NCBI RefSeq assembly: GCF_002150765.1
Contig: NZ_MUYM01000012.1
Coordinates: 1 to 37,035, forward strand
DNA from: Lentzea kentuckyensis
GTDB lineage: Bacteria; Actinomycetota; Actinomycetes; Mycobacteriales; Pseudonocardiaceae
Length of the DNA stretch: 37,035 bases
Reading direction: 5' to 3'
Shown here: piece by piece, positions 1-7,959 of the stretch
Layout: each line of letters opens with the position of its first letter
Position numbering within the stretch: position 1 is the first letter of the stretch
Notes under the pieces: model-generated
Seen by the model: only the letters and a program-made list of their open reading frames with translations
What the model was told of the DNA's origin: nothing
Databases searched by the model: none
Made by a program: the position numbers and the translations under genes

Positions 1-1223
1 GCGGTCGCGACCGCGCGCATCGCCTTCGCCTTTCCCAGCTGTGGCGTCAACTGTGCGGAGAAACGTTCGGCCACGACCGCCCCGCGGGTGATCTCCAGGT
101 TGGCCCGCATCCGGTCACCGTGCACACGCAGACCGGTGATCAGTTCCACCGCCGTGTGCGCGGCGCCGCCCGCCAGACGCAGACACTCCCGCAACGGCTG
201 CCACTCCGCGTGCCAGGCGCCGCCGGGCCGTTCGTCCTCCGCGAGCAGGCAGTGGGCGAGGGTCGAGGCGAGACCGGGCACCTGCAGCGCCGCGGACCGG
301 ATCAGCGTGGCGAGGCTCGGGTTCTGCTTCTGCGGCATCGCCGAGGAGACTCCCTTGCCGGCGGCAGTGGGTTCGCTGAGCTCGGCGATCTCGGTGCGAC
401 ACAAGGACTGCACGTCCAGGGCGATCTTGCCGAGCGCCCCGGTGACCAGCGCGCACCACGCGGCGGTGTCGACGATCGGCGTGCGCAGCACGTGCCACGG
501 CACCACGGGCTCGGCCAGCCCCATCTCGTCTGCGTAGGCGGTGATGAGGTTCGCGGCGTAGTCCGCGGGCAACCGTCCGAAGTGCAACCTCGCGTGCTCC
601 AGGTACGCCGCCATGGTCCCGGCCGCGCCGCCGATCTGCACCGGCAGGCCGCGCTCGACGAGGTGCTCAGCCCTGGAGTCCGTCTCCCGCAACAGATGCA
701 GCCACCCCGCCGCCTTCAGCCCGAACGTCGTGGGCACCGCGTGCTGGGTGAGCGTGCGCCCCGCCATGACGGTGCTCCGGTGCCGGTCGGCCAGGTTCTC
801 CAGCGCGCCGATCACCTGGGCGAGGTCATGCCTGACGTGGACGACCACCTGCGCGATGACCAGGCAACAGGCCGTGTCGAGGACGTCCTGGCTGGTGGAA
901 CCCCGGTGCACGAACTCGGCGGCGGCGGGATCGACGGCGGCCACCCGCGCGGTCAACTCCTCGACCACGGCGACCACCGGGTTCGCCGCCCCACGCGAAC
1001 GCGCGGCGATCCCGGCGACGTCGAAGCACCCGTCGCGGGCCACCTGCGTGATCACTTCGGCGACGGCCGCGGGCACGGTGCCGACCCTGGCCTGGGCGCG
1101 GGCGAGCCCGGCCTCGGCCGCGCACATCGCCCGCAGCCACGCCTCGTCGGACGTCATCGCCTCGACGGCGGTCGCCGCCCGAACCGGCGACAGCAAACCG
1201 GTGTCGCTCAACGTGTGGATCAC
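1..1223 (-). CDS. CreD-like nitrosuccinate lyase (fumarase/aspartase superfamily), 3' end outside window
   Basis: Member of the class-II fumarase/argininosuccinate lyase superfamily, in the branch usually labelled 3-carboxy-cis,cis-muconate cycloisomerase (PcaB). I read it from a GTG at 1223, preceded by GGGAGGG about 5 nt upstream; an in-frame TGA lies a few codons further up. About 407 residues are visible with no stop before the window edge. The N-terminus (LLSPVRAAT, then AEAGLARAQARVG) is PcaB-like. The superfamily substrate loop is near residues 293-302 (SSAMPQKQNP, compare GSSxMPxKxNP) and STSQD near residue 109 is the second conserved block. In cremeomycin biosynthesis a PcaB-like protein, CreD, eliminates nitrous acid from nitrosuccinate, and its partner CreE lies immediately upstream here in the same direction. 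That pairing, with no other pca gene nearby, is why I prefer nitrosuccinate lyase to a catabolic cycloisomerase. Function is inferred from family plus context. Confidence 0.75.
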   Translation of the reverse strand, partial: MIHTLSDTGLLSPVRAATAVEAMTSDEAWLRAMCAAEAGLARAQARVGTVPAAVAEVITQVARDGCFDVAGIAARSRGAANPVVAVVEELTARVAAVDPAAAEFVHRGSTSQDVLDTACCLVIAQVVVHVRHDLAQVIGALENLADRHRSTVMAGRTLTQHAVPTTFGLKAAGWLHLLRETDSRAEHLVERGLPVQIGGAAGTMAAYLEHARLHFGRLPADYAANLITAYADEMGLAEPVVPWHVLRTPIVDTAAWCALVTGALGKIALDVQSLCRTEIAELSEPTAAGKGVSSAMPQKQNPSLATLIRSAALQVPGLASTLAHCLLAEDERPGGAWHAEWQPLRECLRLAGGAAHTAVELITGLRVHGDRMRANLEITRGAVVAERFSAQLTPQLGKAKAMRAVAT

Positions 1224-1422
1224 GTCGCCCTCCCAGCGCTCTCACGCCCGCGCAAAGGCACGCAACACACACCGAACACAGCCCGCATCCCCGCGTCAGC
1301 CGCCCAAGCCGACGACAGCAACCCCTTGCCACCCAAGGAATGGATCACATCGCCCTCCCAACACCTTCACGCCCGCGCCGAGGCACGCACCGCGACCCCA
1401 GCACCGCCCGAGCGATCGCGTC
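1171..1422. repeat. Degenerate tandem duplication, about 125-bp unit, at the creE/creD junction
   Basis: Two head-to-tail copies (about 1298-1422 and 1171-1297; edges approximate). Read on the minus strand, each copy holds the last ~27 codons of the creE-like gene, a GGGAGGGCG ribosome site, and the first ~15 codons of the creD-like gene. GTGATCCA occurs at 1348 and again at 1223, exactly 125 bp apart. By eye the copies are about three-quarters identical, best around the RBS and start. Confidence 0.85.
1220..1348 (-). pseudogene. 42-codon chimeric remnant: creD start fused to creE C-terminus
   Basis: Product of the 125-bp duplication. It starts with a GTG at 1348 whose GTGA overlaps the stop of the creE-like gene, and ends with a TGA (1222-1220) overlapping the real creD GTG. 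The first ~17 residues (VIHSLGGKGLLSS...) resemble the CreD start (VIHTLSDTGLLSP...). The remainder (MRAVFGVCCVPLRGRESAGRAT) resembles the CreE C-terminus (ARAVLGSRCVPRRGREGVGRAM). The frame is open throughout and has a good RBS (GGGAGGG), so it may be translated and may keep creD translationally coupled to creE. Most likely a by-product of duplication rather than a functional peptide. Confidence 0.6.
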
Positions 1423-3261
1423 CGCATCACCCACGGTCGCCGACGCCGAACAAGGCCGGATCCCCACCGCGGTCGCCCAGTGCACCGACTCGGTCGGCAC
1501 ACCCAGCGCGTACAGCCCGGGATTCGGCGCACCATCGGCGGCGATCACCCTGGCGGGCCGGGGAGTCACGTCCAGCCCACCCGTCTCCAGCACCCCGCCC
1601 TCACCGTCCGGAACCCGATGCGGCCGGCACCGGCCGGCCGCGAGCAGGCCCCGCAGCAGTTCGTCATCGGTCGTCCGGACATCCGGGGTCGGCATCCTCG
1701 CGTCGATCACCACCCGGACCGGCAGCGGCCGAGGCATCAGGTCCGCGACCGCGAGGAACGTGCCCGCGACGTGATCGGTTTCCACGCGCGTGCCGGGACC
1801 GAGGACGTCCAGCACGCCGGCGGAGATCAGCGCCGCCATCTCCTCGATCCGCCGGGCGGGAGGCCCGATGGACAGGAAGGCGTTGAGCGGGCTGAACCAG
1901 TGCTCCAGGTCGTCACGATGGGAACGGCCGCGCAGTCCGCCGTGGTCGACCACCGCGCGGATCTCGTTGCGCAGGTCGCGCAGCACGTCGAGCGCCGCCT
2001 TGACCGGTCCGCGCACGTTGCCCTGTGCCGCTCTGGCCACGTCCTCGCGCAGGTGCGCCAGCAGCCACGGACGGAACTCCTCCAGCGACTCGAACCCGAG
2101 CCGGTCCACCGGGTTCTCCATCCGCGTCCAGTCCCAGCGCGAGCTCTCCGCGATGCCGTACTCGTCCAGCAGCGCCGCTTCCTCCCGACCCGGCGCGCAC
2201 GACCGGTACCGCTCGGAGAACCCGGCCACCAGAGCGGGTTCCAGGCGGGAGGCCAGTTCGGTCGCGTAGTAGACCGTCTCGACCTCCTTCGCGATCAACG
2301 GCCACAGGTGGGCGCGGAAGTCGACCGGCGCGGACCGCAACGCCTGCACGACGTCCTCGGTCAGCACCGCCGCCTGGTGACGGCCGTGCGCGCCCTTCTG
2401 GTTCTCCCCTCTCGCGTGCAGCGGCACACCGCGGCGCGACCCCGCGTACAGCTGGGGTTCCAAGCCCGAAGGGTGGTAGCCGAGCACGCCGTCGTGGCGC
2501 TCGAACCGTCCACCCCGGCCGGTGGTCAGCACGGCGAGGTGGTCGAAGAAGTTCAGGCCCAGGCCCAGCAACAGGGTCGGCTCACCCGGTTCGACCTGGG
2601 TCAGGTCGGCGTCGGCGGGGTTGCCCGGCGCCACGTACCGCAGACCTCGGGCCGCGGCGAACTCGGCGAGCTCACGTTCCCTGGCTCCCGGACGCGACGG
2701 CAGATGGCCCTGCGCCAGCACGACCGCGCCGAGTCCGTCGAGGAGCTGTCCGTCGGCCAGCCGGACCACGTGGCCGGTCTCGTCCTCCGTCACGGCGAGC
2801 GCTCGCTGACGGTGGTGGACGATCCGCACCCCGACGGGAGCGCTGCGGACTATCTCCTTCAGCGCCCAGACGAGGTAATGCCCGTAGAAGGCGCGCGTGG
2901 CGTAGGAGTCGGGCCCGAGGCGCCTGGCTTCGCTCCTGATGGTGTCGTTCCCGTCGTCGAGGCTCGCGGTGGACGCGACCGATCGTGACCATTCGTACAA
3001 CGAAGGGCCGCGCCGGACCGGGCCTTCCATCCGCACGCTGTCATCAGGGAAAACCGTGACCTGGGAACACACCGTGTTCATCAGGAATCCGCTCGACTGC
3101 CGGGTGTTCCAGACAGTTCCAGAACCGTGTTCCGCGGGATCCACCACGTGCACCACGAGCTCGTCACCGAGAACAGGCGGCAACCAGTTCGCGCAGATTC
3201 TTTCCAATATCGAGAGGCCTCTCGGACCCATGCCGATGACGGCCGAACTATATTTTTCCAA
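1345..3261 (-). CDS. CreE-like FAD-dependent L-aspartate N-monooxygenase (nitrosuccinate-forming)
   Basis: Predicted flavoprotein of about 638 aa in the FAD/NAD(P)-binding family (PF13454, NAD_binding_9). The first strand and nucleotide loop are at residues 7-15 (VIGMGPRGL). It continues with the family pattern GTVWNTRQSSGFLMNT and SQVTVFPDDSV and a PSLYEWS block. CreE of the cremeomycin pathway has this fold and length and oxidises L-aspartate in successive N-oxygenations to nitrosuccinate, which CreD cleaves to nitrous acid plus fumarate. The creD-like gene follows directly, so the two form a nitrite-supply pair. I place the start at TTG 3261, about 9 nt after a GGAAGTGGG stretch, which puts the FAD loop near the N-terminus. 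An upstream TTG at 3300 is also open. The C-terminal end is duplicated downstream. Family is confident; substrate is inferred. Confidence 0.78.
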   Translation of the reverse strand: MEKYSSAVIGMGPRGLSILERICANWLPPVLGDELVVHVVDPAEHGSGTVWNTRQSSGFLMNTVCSQVTVFPDDSVRMEGPVRRGPSLYEWSRSVASTASLDDGNDTIRSEARRLGPDSYATRAFYGHYLVWALKEIVRSAPVGVRIVHHRQRALAVTEDETGHVVRLADGQLLDGLGAVVLAQGHLPSRPGARERELAEFAAARGLRYVAPGNPADADLTQVEPGEPTLLLGLGLNFFDHLAVLTTGRGGRFERHDGVLGYHPSGLEPQLYAGSRRGVPLHARGENQKGAHGRHQAAVLTEDVVQALRSAPVDFRAHLWPLIAKEVETVYYATELASRLEPALVAGFSERYRSCAPGREEAALLDEYGIAESSRWDWTRMENPVDRLGFESLEEFRPWLLAHLREDVARAAQGNVRGPVKAALDVLRDLRNEIRAVVDHGGLRGRSHRDDLEHWFSPLNAFLSIGPPARRIEEMAALISAGVLDVLGPGTRVETDHVAGTFLAVADLMPRPLPVRVVIDARMPTPDVRTTDDELLRGLLAAGRCRPHRVPDGEGGVLETGGLDVTPRPARVIAADGAPNPGLYALGVPTESVHWATAVGIRPCSASATVGDADAIARAVLGSRCVPRRGREGVGRAM

Positions 3262-3450
3262 AATGGATTTACCCACTTCCAAAGCACGCGGGGCCGCCAA
3301 GACAACGCCTGCGGATGTATGACCGGCGTGAAGTTAGCGCTCACAAGTTCGGTTGAACCCTCACCTAGGCGGGGCCGTATGAATCCGTGTACGCGCTTTC
3401 CAGCCGCGCCGACCGGAGCAGTCGACGCGCCGAAGGAGGCATTCGCTCCG
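3262..3450. promoter_or_regulatory. Divergent promoter region between the nitrite genes and the PABA operon
   Basis: The only gap in the cassette facing both transcription units, and visibly more AT-rich than its surroundings near 3245-3280. On the plus strand TTGAAC (3353-3358) followed 19 nt later by TATGAA (3378-3383) is a possible promoter. On the minus strand a TTGTGA lies near 3343 with weak -10 candidates. No convincing operator palindrome was found. Assignment rests mainly on position. Confidence 0.4.
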
Positions 3451-4230
3451 ATGTCCGACGAAAAAGAAGGCGTCGTCATCAGCACGCACCGGGTGAGGCC
3501 GGGCAGGATGGCGAGTTTCTCAACGTCGGTAAAGGGACTTCTAAGCGCGGCTTCTAGATCACAAGGGTATCTCGACGGCAGAATGGAGAAAGCAACAGGC
3601 GATTCGGCGACCTGGCTGGTCATCTGCTGGTTCGACAGCGCCGAGAGCGCCGCCGAGTGGGACGGTTCGCGGTCTCACGCGACGTGGCGCGAGTACGTCG
3701 GGCGCTTCTCCTCCCGAGTCGAACCGCCGCGCCCCGCCCAGGCACCACCGGCTGCCGGCCCACCGAAGCCCCCGCCGAAGTGGAAGACGGCGCTGGTGAC
3801 GTTGATCGGCGTGTTCCCCGCGGTGCTGCTGGTGAACGTCACCGTCATCCCGCGCGTCACGGGTCTGCCGCTGCTGGTGCGCACGCTCGTGCTGTGCGTG
3901 TGCGTGACGGGGCTGATGACGTGGGTGCTCATGCCGCAGGTGATGAAGGTGCTCGGACCGTGGCTGCGCCGGGGCACCGTCCCCGTGGCGGCGCCCGCCC
4001 AGGCACCCGAGCCGGGCGGCCAGACCATGCAGACCATCCGGACCAGCCTGCCCGCCGCAGTCGACACAGCCGACGCACCGACCTCGAACTCACCCGGCCT
4101 CCGGCCCCCGGCCGTGCCGCAGGAAAGCGAAGCCCGTCAGGGCTCACGACCCCCCAGGGCGTCACGGTCACGGCACGCCGCCCCGGCGACCTTCCCCAGC
4201 GCGCAGCAGTCGCGCTCACGTCGCCGCTGA
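3451..4230 (+). CDS. ABM-domain protein with C-terminal membrane anchor (COG3224 type)
   Basis: 259 aa from ATG 3451, with AAGGAGG about 11 nt upstream. Residues ~5-90 form an antibiotic-biosynthesis-monooxygenase-type ferredoxin-like domain (VVISTHRVRPGRMASF at the start, WLVICWFDSAESAAEW in the middle). A Pro-rich linker at ~95-110 leads to two hydrophobic helices (KWKTALVTLIGVFPAVLLVN and LVRTLVLCVCVTGLMTWVLM), then a ~90-residue low-complexity tail rich in Pro, Ala, Ser and Arg. ABM plus two helices is the COG3224 architecture, whose biochemical role is poorly defined; soluble ABM proteins are cofactor-free quinone-forming oxygenases or dimeric scaffolds. It opens the plus-strand operon, 49 bp before pabAB. 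It may act on, or protect from, a reactive aromatic intermediate at the membrane. That role is inference. Confidence 0.75.
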   Translation: MSDEKEGVVISTHRVRPGRMASFSTSVKGLLSAASRSQGYLDGRMEKATGDSATWLVICWFDSAESAAEWDGSRSHATWREYVGRFSSRVEPPRPAQAPPAAGPPKPPPKWKTALVTLIGVFPAVLLVNVTVIPRVTGLPLLVRTLVLCVCVTGLMTWVLMPQVMKVLGPWLRRGTVPVAAPAQAPEPGGQTMQTIRTSLPAAVDTADAPTSNSPGLRPPAVPQESEARQGSRPPRASRSRHAAPATFPSAQQSRSRRR

Positions 4231-4279
4231 AGAGCCGCCGCAGCACCAGTCGCCGCCCCCGAGCACCGGAGCGTATTCA

Positions 4280-6472
4280 GTGCGGACCCTCCTGATCGAC
4301 AACCACGACTCGTACACCTACAACCTGTTCCACCTCGTCGCGAGCGTGAACGGGGAAGACCCCCTCGTGCTGAGCAACGACGACCCGGAGCTCGCCAGGT
4401 TGTCGTTCGGCGACGTGGACAACGTGGTGATCTCCCCCGGTCCCGGACGACCGGGCAGAAGCCGGGACCTCGCCGGCTCGACCAGGTTCCTGGACCAGGA
4501 CGCGCTGCCGGTGCTCGGCGTGTGCCTCGGCCACCAGGGACTCGGTTTCCAGGCGGGAGCGCGGGTCGCGCTGGCACCGGCACCCCGCCACGGCCACCCG
4601 ACCACGGTCACGCACGACGGCCGTGACCTTTTCGACGGCATCCCCCAGGGCTTCACGGCGGTGCGCTACCACTCGTTGTACGTACCCGAACCGCTGCCGC
4701 CGGACCTGGAGGCCACCGCCTGGGCGGAGGACGGCGTGCTGATGGGGTTGCGGCACCGGACCCGGCCGCACTGGGGGGTGCAGTTCCACCCCGAGTCGAT
4801 CCTCACCGAGTGGGGCACCCGGCTGCTGGCCAACTTCCGCGCGCTCTCCGAGGCGGTGCGGCCGTCCGTCACGGTGCGCGGCCCCGTGGAGGTACCGGAC
4901 GTCGAGACCGCTGCTGTCCCGAACACCGGCCACCGCCTGCACACCGCCGTGTACCAGGGGGTCGTCGATCCCGAGCAGGTGTTCGCCGAACTGCACTCGG
5001 CGTCGGAACGCGCGTTCTGGCTGGACGGCGCCGGGGCGGGTGAGCGCGGCGCGCGGTTCTCCTACCTGGGCGACGACACCGGCCCGCTCGCCGAGTACTG
5101 CAGCTACGACGTGCGGGCGGGCGTGGTGACCGTGGAGCGCGCGGGCCGGGCGGCGACGAGGCTGCGCGACGACATCTTCGCCTACCTGCGCCGCGGCCTG
5201 GCCCATCGCGCACACGCCGAGCCGGACCTCCCGTTCGACTTCACCTGCGGCTGGGTCGGCTACTTCGGTTACGAGCTCAAGGCGTCGCTCGGCGGCAAGG
5301 CCGCCCACCGCAGCAAGACCCCTGACGCGGCCTGGTTGTTCGCCGACCGCGTCATCGTCATCGACCATCAGGAACACACGGCCCATCTGCTCTGCCTGGC
5401 CGAGGACACCCGTTCCGGCCACGACGAGGCCGCCGGCTGGCTCGACGCCACGCTCGCCTTCCTCTCCTCGCTGTCGTCCCACTCGGCGCCGCCCGTCCAG
5501 TCGTGGCCGCAGGAGGAGGACGCCGTGGAGATCACCGAACGCTGGCTGCTGCGCGAGGCCGAGGACTACCGCGCCGACGTCGTGTCCTGCCAGGAACAAC
5601 TGCGCGCCGGCGAGAGCTACGAGATCTGCCTGACCACCGCGGTCGAACTGCCCGCGACGTGCGCGTCCGCCGACTACTACCGCGTGCTGCGCCGGGTCAA
5701 CCCGGCCCCGTACTCCGCCTACCTGCGCTTCGGCGAGGTCGACGTGGCCAGCTCCTCCCCGGAACGGTTCCTCCGCGTCGGCGCCGACGGTGTCGTGCAG
5801 GCCGAACCGATCAAAGGCACGGCTGCCCGCGGCGCGACCCCGGAATCCGACGTCGCACTCCGCGACGCGCTGGCCGAGGACCCGAAGACGCGCGCGGAGA
5901 ACCTGATGATCGTCGACCTGCTGCGCAACGATCTGGGCCGCGTCTGCGAGGTCGGCACCGTGCACGTGCCGGAACTGATGGGCACCCGCACCTACCGGAC
6001 CGTGCACCAGCTCGTGTCGACGGTGCGCGGCTCACTGCGCCCAGGCCTCGACGCGCTGGACTGCGTCCGGGCCTGCTTCCCCGGCGGATCGATGACCGGC
6101 GCCCCCAAGGAACGCACGATGGAGATCATCGACGAACTGGAACCAAGCGCCCGCGGCGTCTACTCCGGCGCACTCGGCTTCTTGAGCTGCAACGGATCCG
6201 CCGACCTGAGCATCGTCATCCGCACGGCCGTCTTCGCCGCCGGGCGGGTGCGCATCGGCGCGGGCGGTGCCGTAGTGCTGGACTCCGACCCCGACGGCGA
6301 GTACCAGGAGATGCTGCTCAAGCTGGCCGCGCCGATGCGCGCGTACTGGAGTTCGGGCGCACACCGGCCCGCCGCCGTGCTGTCCGCCGAGCCACGGGTC
6401 CACCGGCGCGGCCGGCACGCGCGCCGCCGCCGTCGTGCCGCGGTGGTCGGCGCAGAGGTGGAGGCCGGCTGA
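4280..6472 (+). CDS. pabAB: Bifunctional aminodeoxychorismate synthase PabA-PabB
   Basis: 730-aa fusion that converts chorismate plus glutamine into 4-amino-4-deoxychorismate. Residues 1-~190 are the class-I glutamine amidotransferase, with catalytic triad Cys82 (GVCLGHQ), His170 and Glu172 (WGVQFHPES). Residues ~225-700 are the chorismate-binding domain. The decisive motif is PIKGT at 510-514: the lysine marks aminodeoxychorismate synthase, whereas anthranilate synthases have PIAGT. FPGGSMTGAPKERTMEIIDELE is the conserved C-terminal block. GTG start 4280 has CCGGAG about 9 nt upstream. The stop overlaps the next ATG (ATGA). Fused PabAB with a cluster-encoded PabC is typical of PABA-derived natural products (chloramphenicol and candicidin clusters) rather than the separate housekeeping folate genes. 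The last ~35 residues are an Arg/Ala-rich extension beyond the catalytic domain. Confidence 0.93.
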   Translation: MRTLLIDNHDSYTYNLFHLVASVNGEDPLVLSNDDPELARLSFGDVDNVVISPGPGRPGRSRDLAGSTRFLDQDALPVLGVCLGHQGLGFQAGARVALAPAPRHGHPTTVTHDGRDLFDGIPQGFTAVRYHSLYVPEPLPPDLEATAWAEDGVLMGLRHRTRPHWGVQFHPESILTEWGTRLLANFRALSEAVRPSVTVRGPVEVPDVETAAVPNTGHRLHTAVYQGVVDPEQVFAELHSASERAFWLDGAGAGERGARFSYLGDDTGPLAEYCSYDVRAGVVTVERAGRAATRLRDDIFAYLRRGLAHRAHAEPDLPFDFTCGWVGYFGYELKASLGGKAAHRSKTPDAAWLFADRVIVIDHQEHTAHLLCLAEDTRSGHDEAAGWLDATLAFLSSLSSHSAPPVQSWPQEEDAVEITERWLLREAEDYRADVVSCQEQLRAGESYEICLTTAVELPATCASADYYRVLRRVNPAPYSAYLRFGEVDVASSSPERFLRVGADGVVQAEPIKGTAARGATPESDVALRDALAEDPKTRAENLMIVDLLRNDLGRVCEVGTVHVPELMGTRTYRTVHQLVSTVRGSLRPGLDALDCVRACFPGGSMTGAPKERTMEIIDELEPSARGVYSGALGFLSCNGSADLSIVIRTAVFAAGRVRIGAGGAVVLDSDPDGEYQEMLLKLAAPMRAYWSSGAHRPAAVLSAEPRVHRRGRHARRRRRAAVVGAEVEAG

Positions 6473-7941
6473 TGAACCGAACCTGCAACGCCTCCCTCGC
6501 CCTTGCCACGCACGCCGACCGCGCCGGCTGGTCGTCCCGCCCCGCCTACCTGATGGGCGACGAGACGTGGTCACACGGCCAGATCCACGACCTCGCCGCC
6601 AGAGCCGCGGGCGTGCTGCACGACCACGGCGTCCGCAACGGTGACCACGTCCTGCTGGCCGCGCCCGACGGCGTCGCCTGGGTCGTCACCTTCCTCGCGA
6701 TCACCCGGCTGGGCGCGGTCGCGGTGCTGGTGAACCCCGAACTCACCGAGGCGGACCACCACCTGTTACGAGCGGACAGCGGCGCCCGCCTCTGCGTGAC
6801 CGACGTGGCCCTGGAGGAACGGTTCGCCGGCCACCCGTGGATCGACGTCGACCACCTGCTCGACCAGGCCTGGACCACCGCGACCGGGCCGGTCGGCGAG
6901 GTCACGCCGACGAGTCCGCTCTACGTGCAGTACACCTCCGGCACCACCGGTCAGCCGAAAGGTGTCGTGCACGCGCACAAGGATCTCGCCCTGTACGGCA
7001 CGTCGGTGGGGCGTGACGTCCTGCGCATCGGCATCGGTGACGTCGCGCTGTCGGTCTCGAAGATGTTCTGGGCGTACGGCTTCGGCAACGCGCTGGTGTT
7101 CCCGCTGCATTCGGGTTCGTCCGCGGTGCTCACCCCGCACCGGCCCGGCGCGGACGAGATCGTCGGCCTGATCGCCCGGCATCGGGTGAACCTTCTGTAC
7201 TCGGTGCCCTCCTCGTACGCGGCACTGGCGGCCACCGACGAGCACGCGGCGCTGTCCGAACTGCGGGCCGCGGTGTCGGCCGGCGAACCACTGCCGGAGT
7301 CGCTCGGCGGCCGGCTGCGTGACGACCTCGGGATCGAGATGCTCGAGCAGATCGGCTCCACCGAGGCCGGGCACGCGTTCTGCGCCAACGCGATCGGCGA
7401 CAACACCCCCGGCACGCTGGGGAAGCCCGTGCCCGGCTGGGAGGTGCAGGTGCGGGACGCGCAGGGCTTCCCGGCCGAGGCCGACGGCGAGCTGTGGGTG
7501 CGCGGGCCGACGCTGTTCTCCCACTACCTCAACCGACCCGAGCTCACCCGCGGCACGCTGGTCGACGGCTGGCTGACGACGCACGACCGGGTGCGCCGCA
7601 ACCCCGACGGCACGCTGAGTCATCTCGGGCGCACCGACGACATGGAGATGGTCGGCGGGATCTCGTTGTCACCGTTGGAGATCGAGCGCGTGCTGGCGGA
7701 CCATCCGCTGGTGCGCGAGGCCGCCGTCGCCGCCGTGCTCGACCACCACGACGCCTCGCGGCTGCGCGCGTTCGTGGTTCCGGCGCAGCACTCACCGGGC
7801 CTGGAGGACGAGCTGATCACCTGGACCAGGTCCCGGCTTCCCGCGTTCAAGGTCCCGCGCACCGTGCGGCTCGTGCGGCAGCTGCCGAGGACCGCCACCG
7901 GCAAGTTGCGCCGGCACGTCGTGCGCACCGGATCCTGGTAA
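6472..7941 (+). CDS. Benzoate-CoA-ligase-like adenylate-forming enzyme (candidate aminobenzoate:CoA/carrier ligase)
   Basis: 489-aa ANL-superfamily ligase that would adenylate an aryl carboxylate and pass it to CoA or a carrier. The phosphate loop is at residues 154-164 (YTSGTTGQPKG). KMFWAYGFGNALVFPLHSG is characteristic of benzoate-CoA ligases. An IGSTEAGHAF block (A5) follows, and the C-terminal lysine is Lys478 in TATGKLRR. It overlaps pabAB (ATGA) and has GGTGGAGG upstream. Between PABA synthesis genes, a PABA-derived acid is the natural candidate substrate. Codon 99 (6766-6768) is TTA, the leucine codon that in streptomycetes depends on the developmentally controlled bldA tRNA; this fits secondary metabolism. 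Substrate is inferred. Confidence 0.85.
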   Translation: MNRTCNASLALATHADRAGWSSRPAYLMGDETWSHGQIHDLAARAAGVLHDHGVRNGDHVLLAAPDGVAWVVTFLAITRLGAVAVLVNPELTEADHHLLRADSGARLCVTDVALEERFAGHPWIDVDHLLDQAWTTATGPVGEVTPTSPLYVQYTSGTTGQPKGVVHAHKDLALYGTSVGRDVLRIGIGDVALSVSKMFWAYGFGNALVFPLHSGSSAVLTPHRPGADEIVGLIARHRVNLLYSVPSSYAALAATDEHAALSELRAAVSAGEPLPESLGGRLRDDLGIEMLEQIGSTEAGHAFCANAIGDNTPGTLGKPVPGWEVQVRDAQGFPAEADGELWVRGPTLFSHYLNRPELTRGTLVDGWLTTHDRVRRNPDGTLSHLGRTDDMEMVGGISLSPLEIERVLADHPLVREAAVAAVLDHHDASRLRAFVVPAQHSPGLEDELITWTRSRLPAFKVPRTVRLVRQLPRTATGKLRRHVVRTGSW

Positions 7942-7959
7942 CCGACTGAGGAGTTTCCC

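Noticed and set aside
1..1223. Catabolic pcaB (3-carboxymuconate cycloisomerase)
   Set aside because: Sequence alone allows it, but no other pca gene is in the window and the upstream partner is CreE-like. Kept as the alternative.
120..2988. Long plus-strand open frames (up to 791 codons) opposite the nitrite genes
   Set aside because: Arg/Ala/Pro-rich translations without domains; they are antisense to the creD/creE-like genes whose minus-strand frames show clear family motifs. High GC makes such frames common.
4280..6472. Anthranilate synthase or phenazine PhzE
   Set aside because: The key motif is PIKGT (Lys512), diagnostic of aminodeoxychorismate synthase, and the glutaminase domain is N-terminal; a PabC-like lyase is in the same operon.
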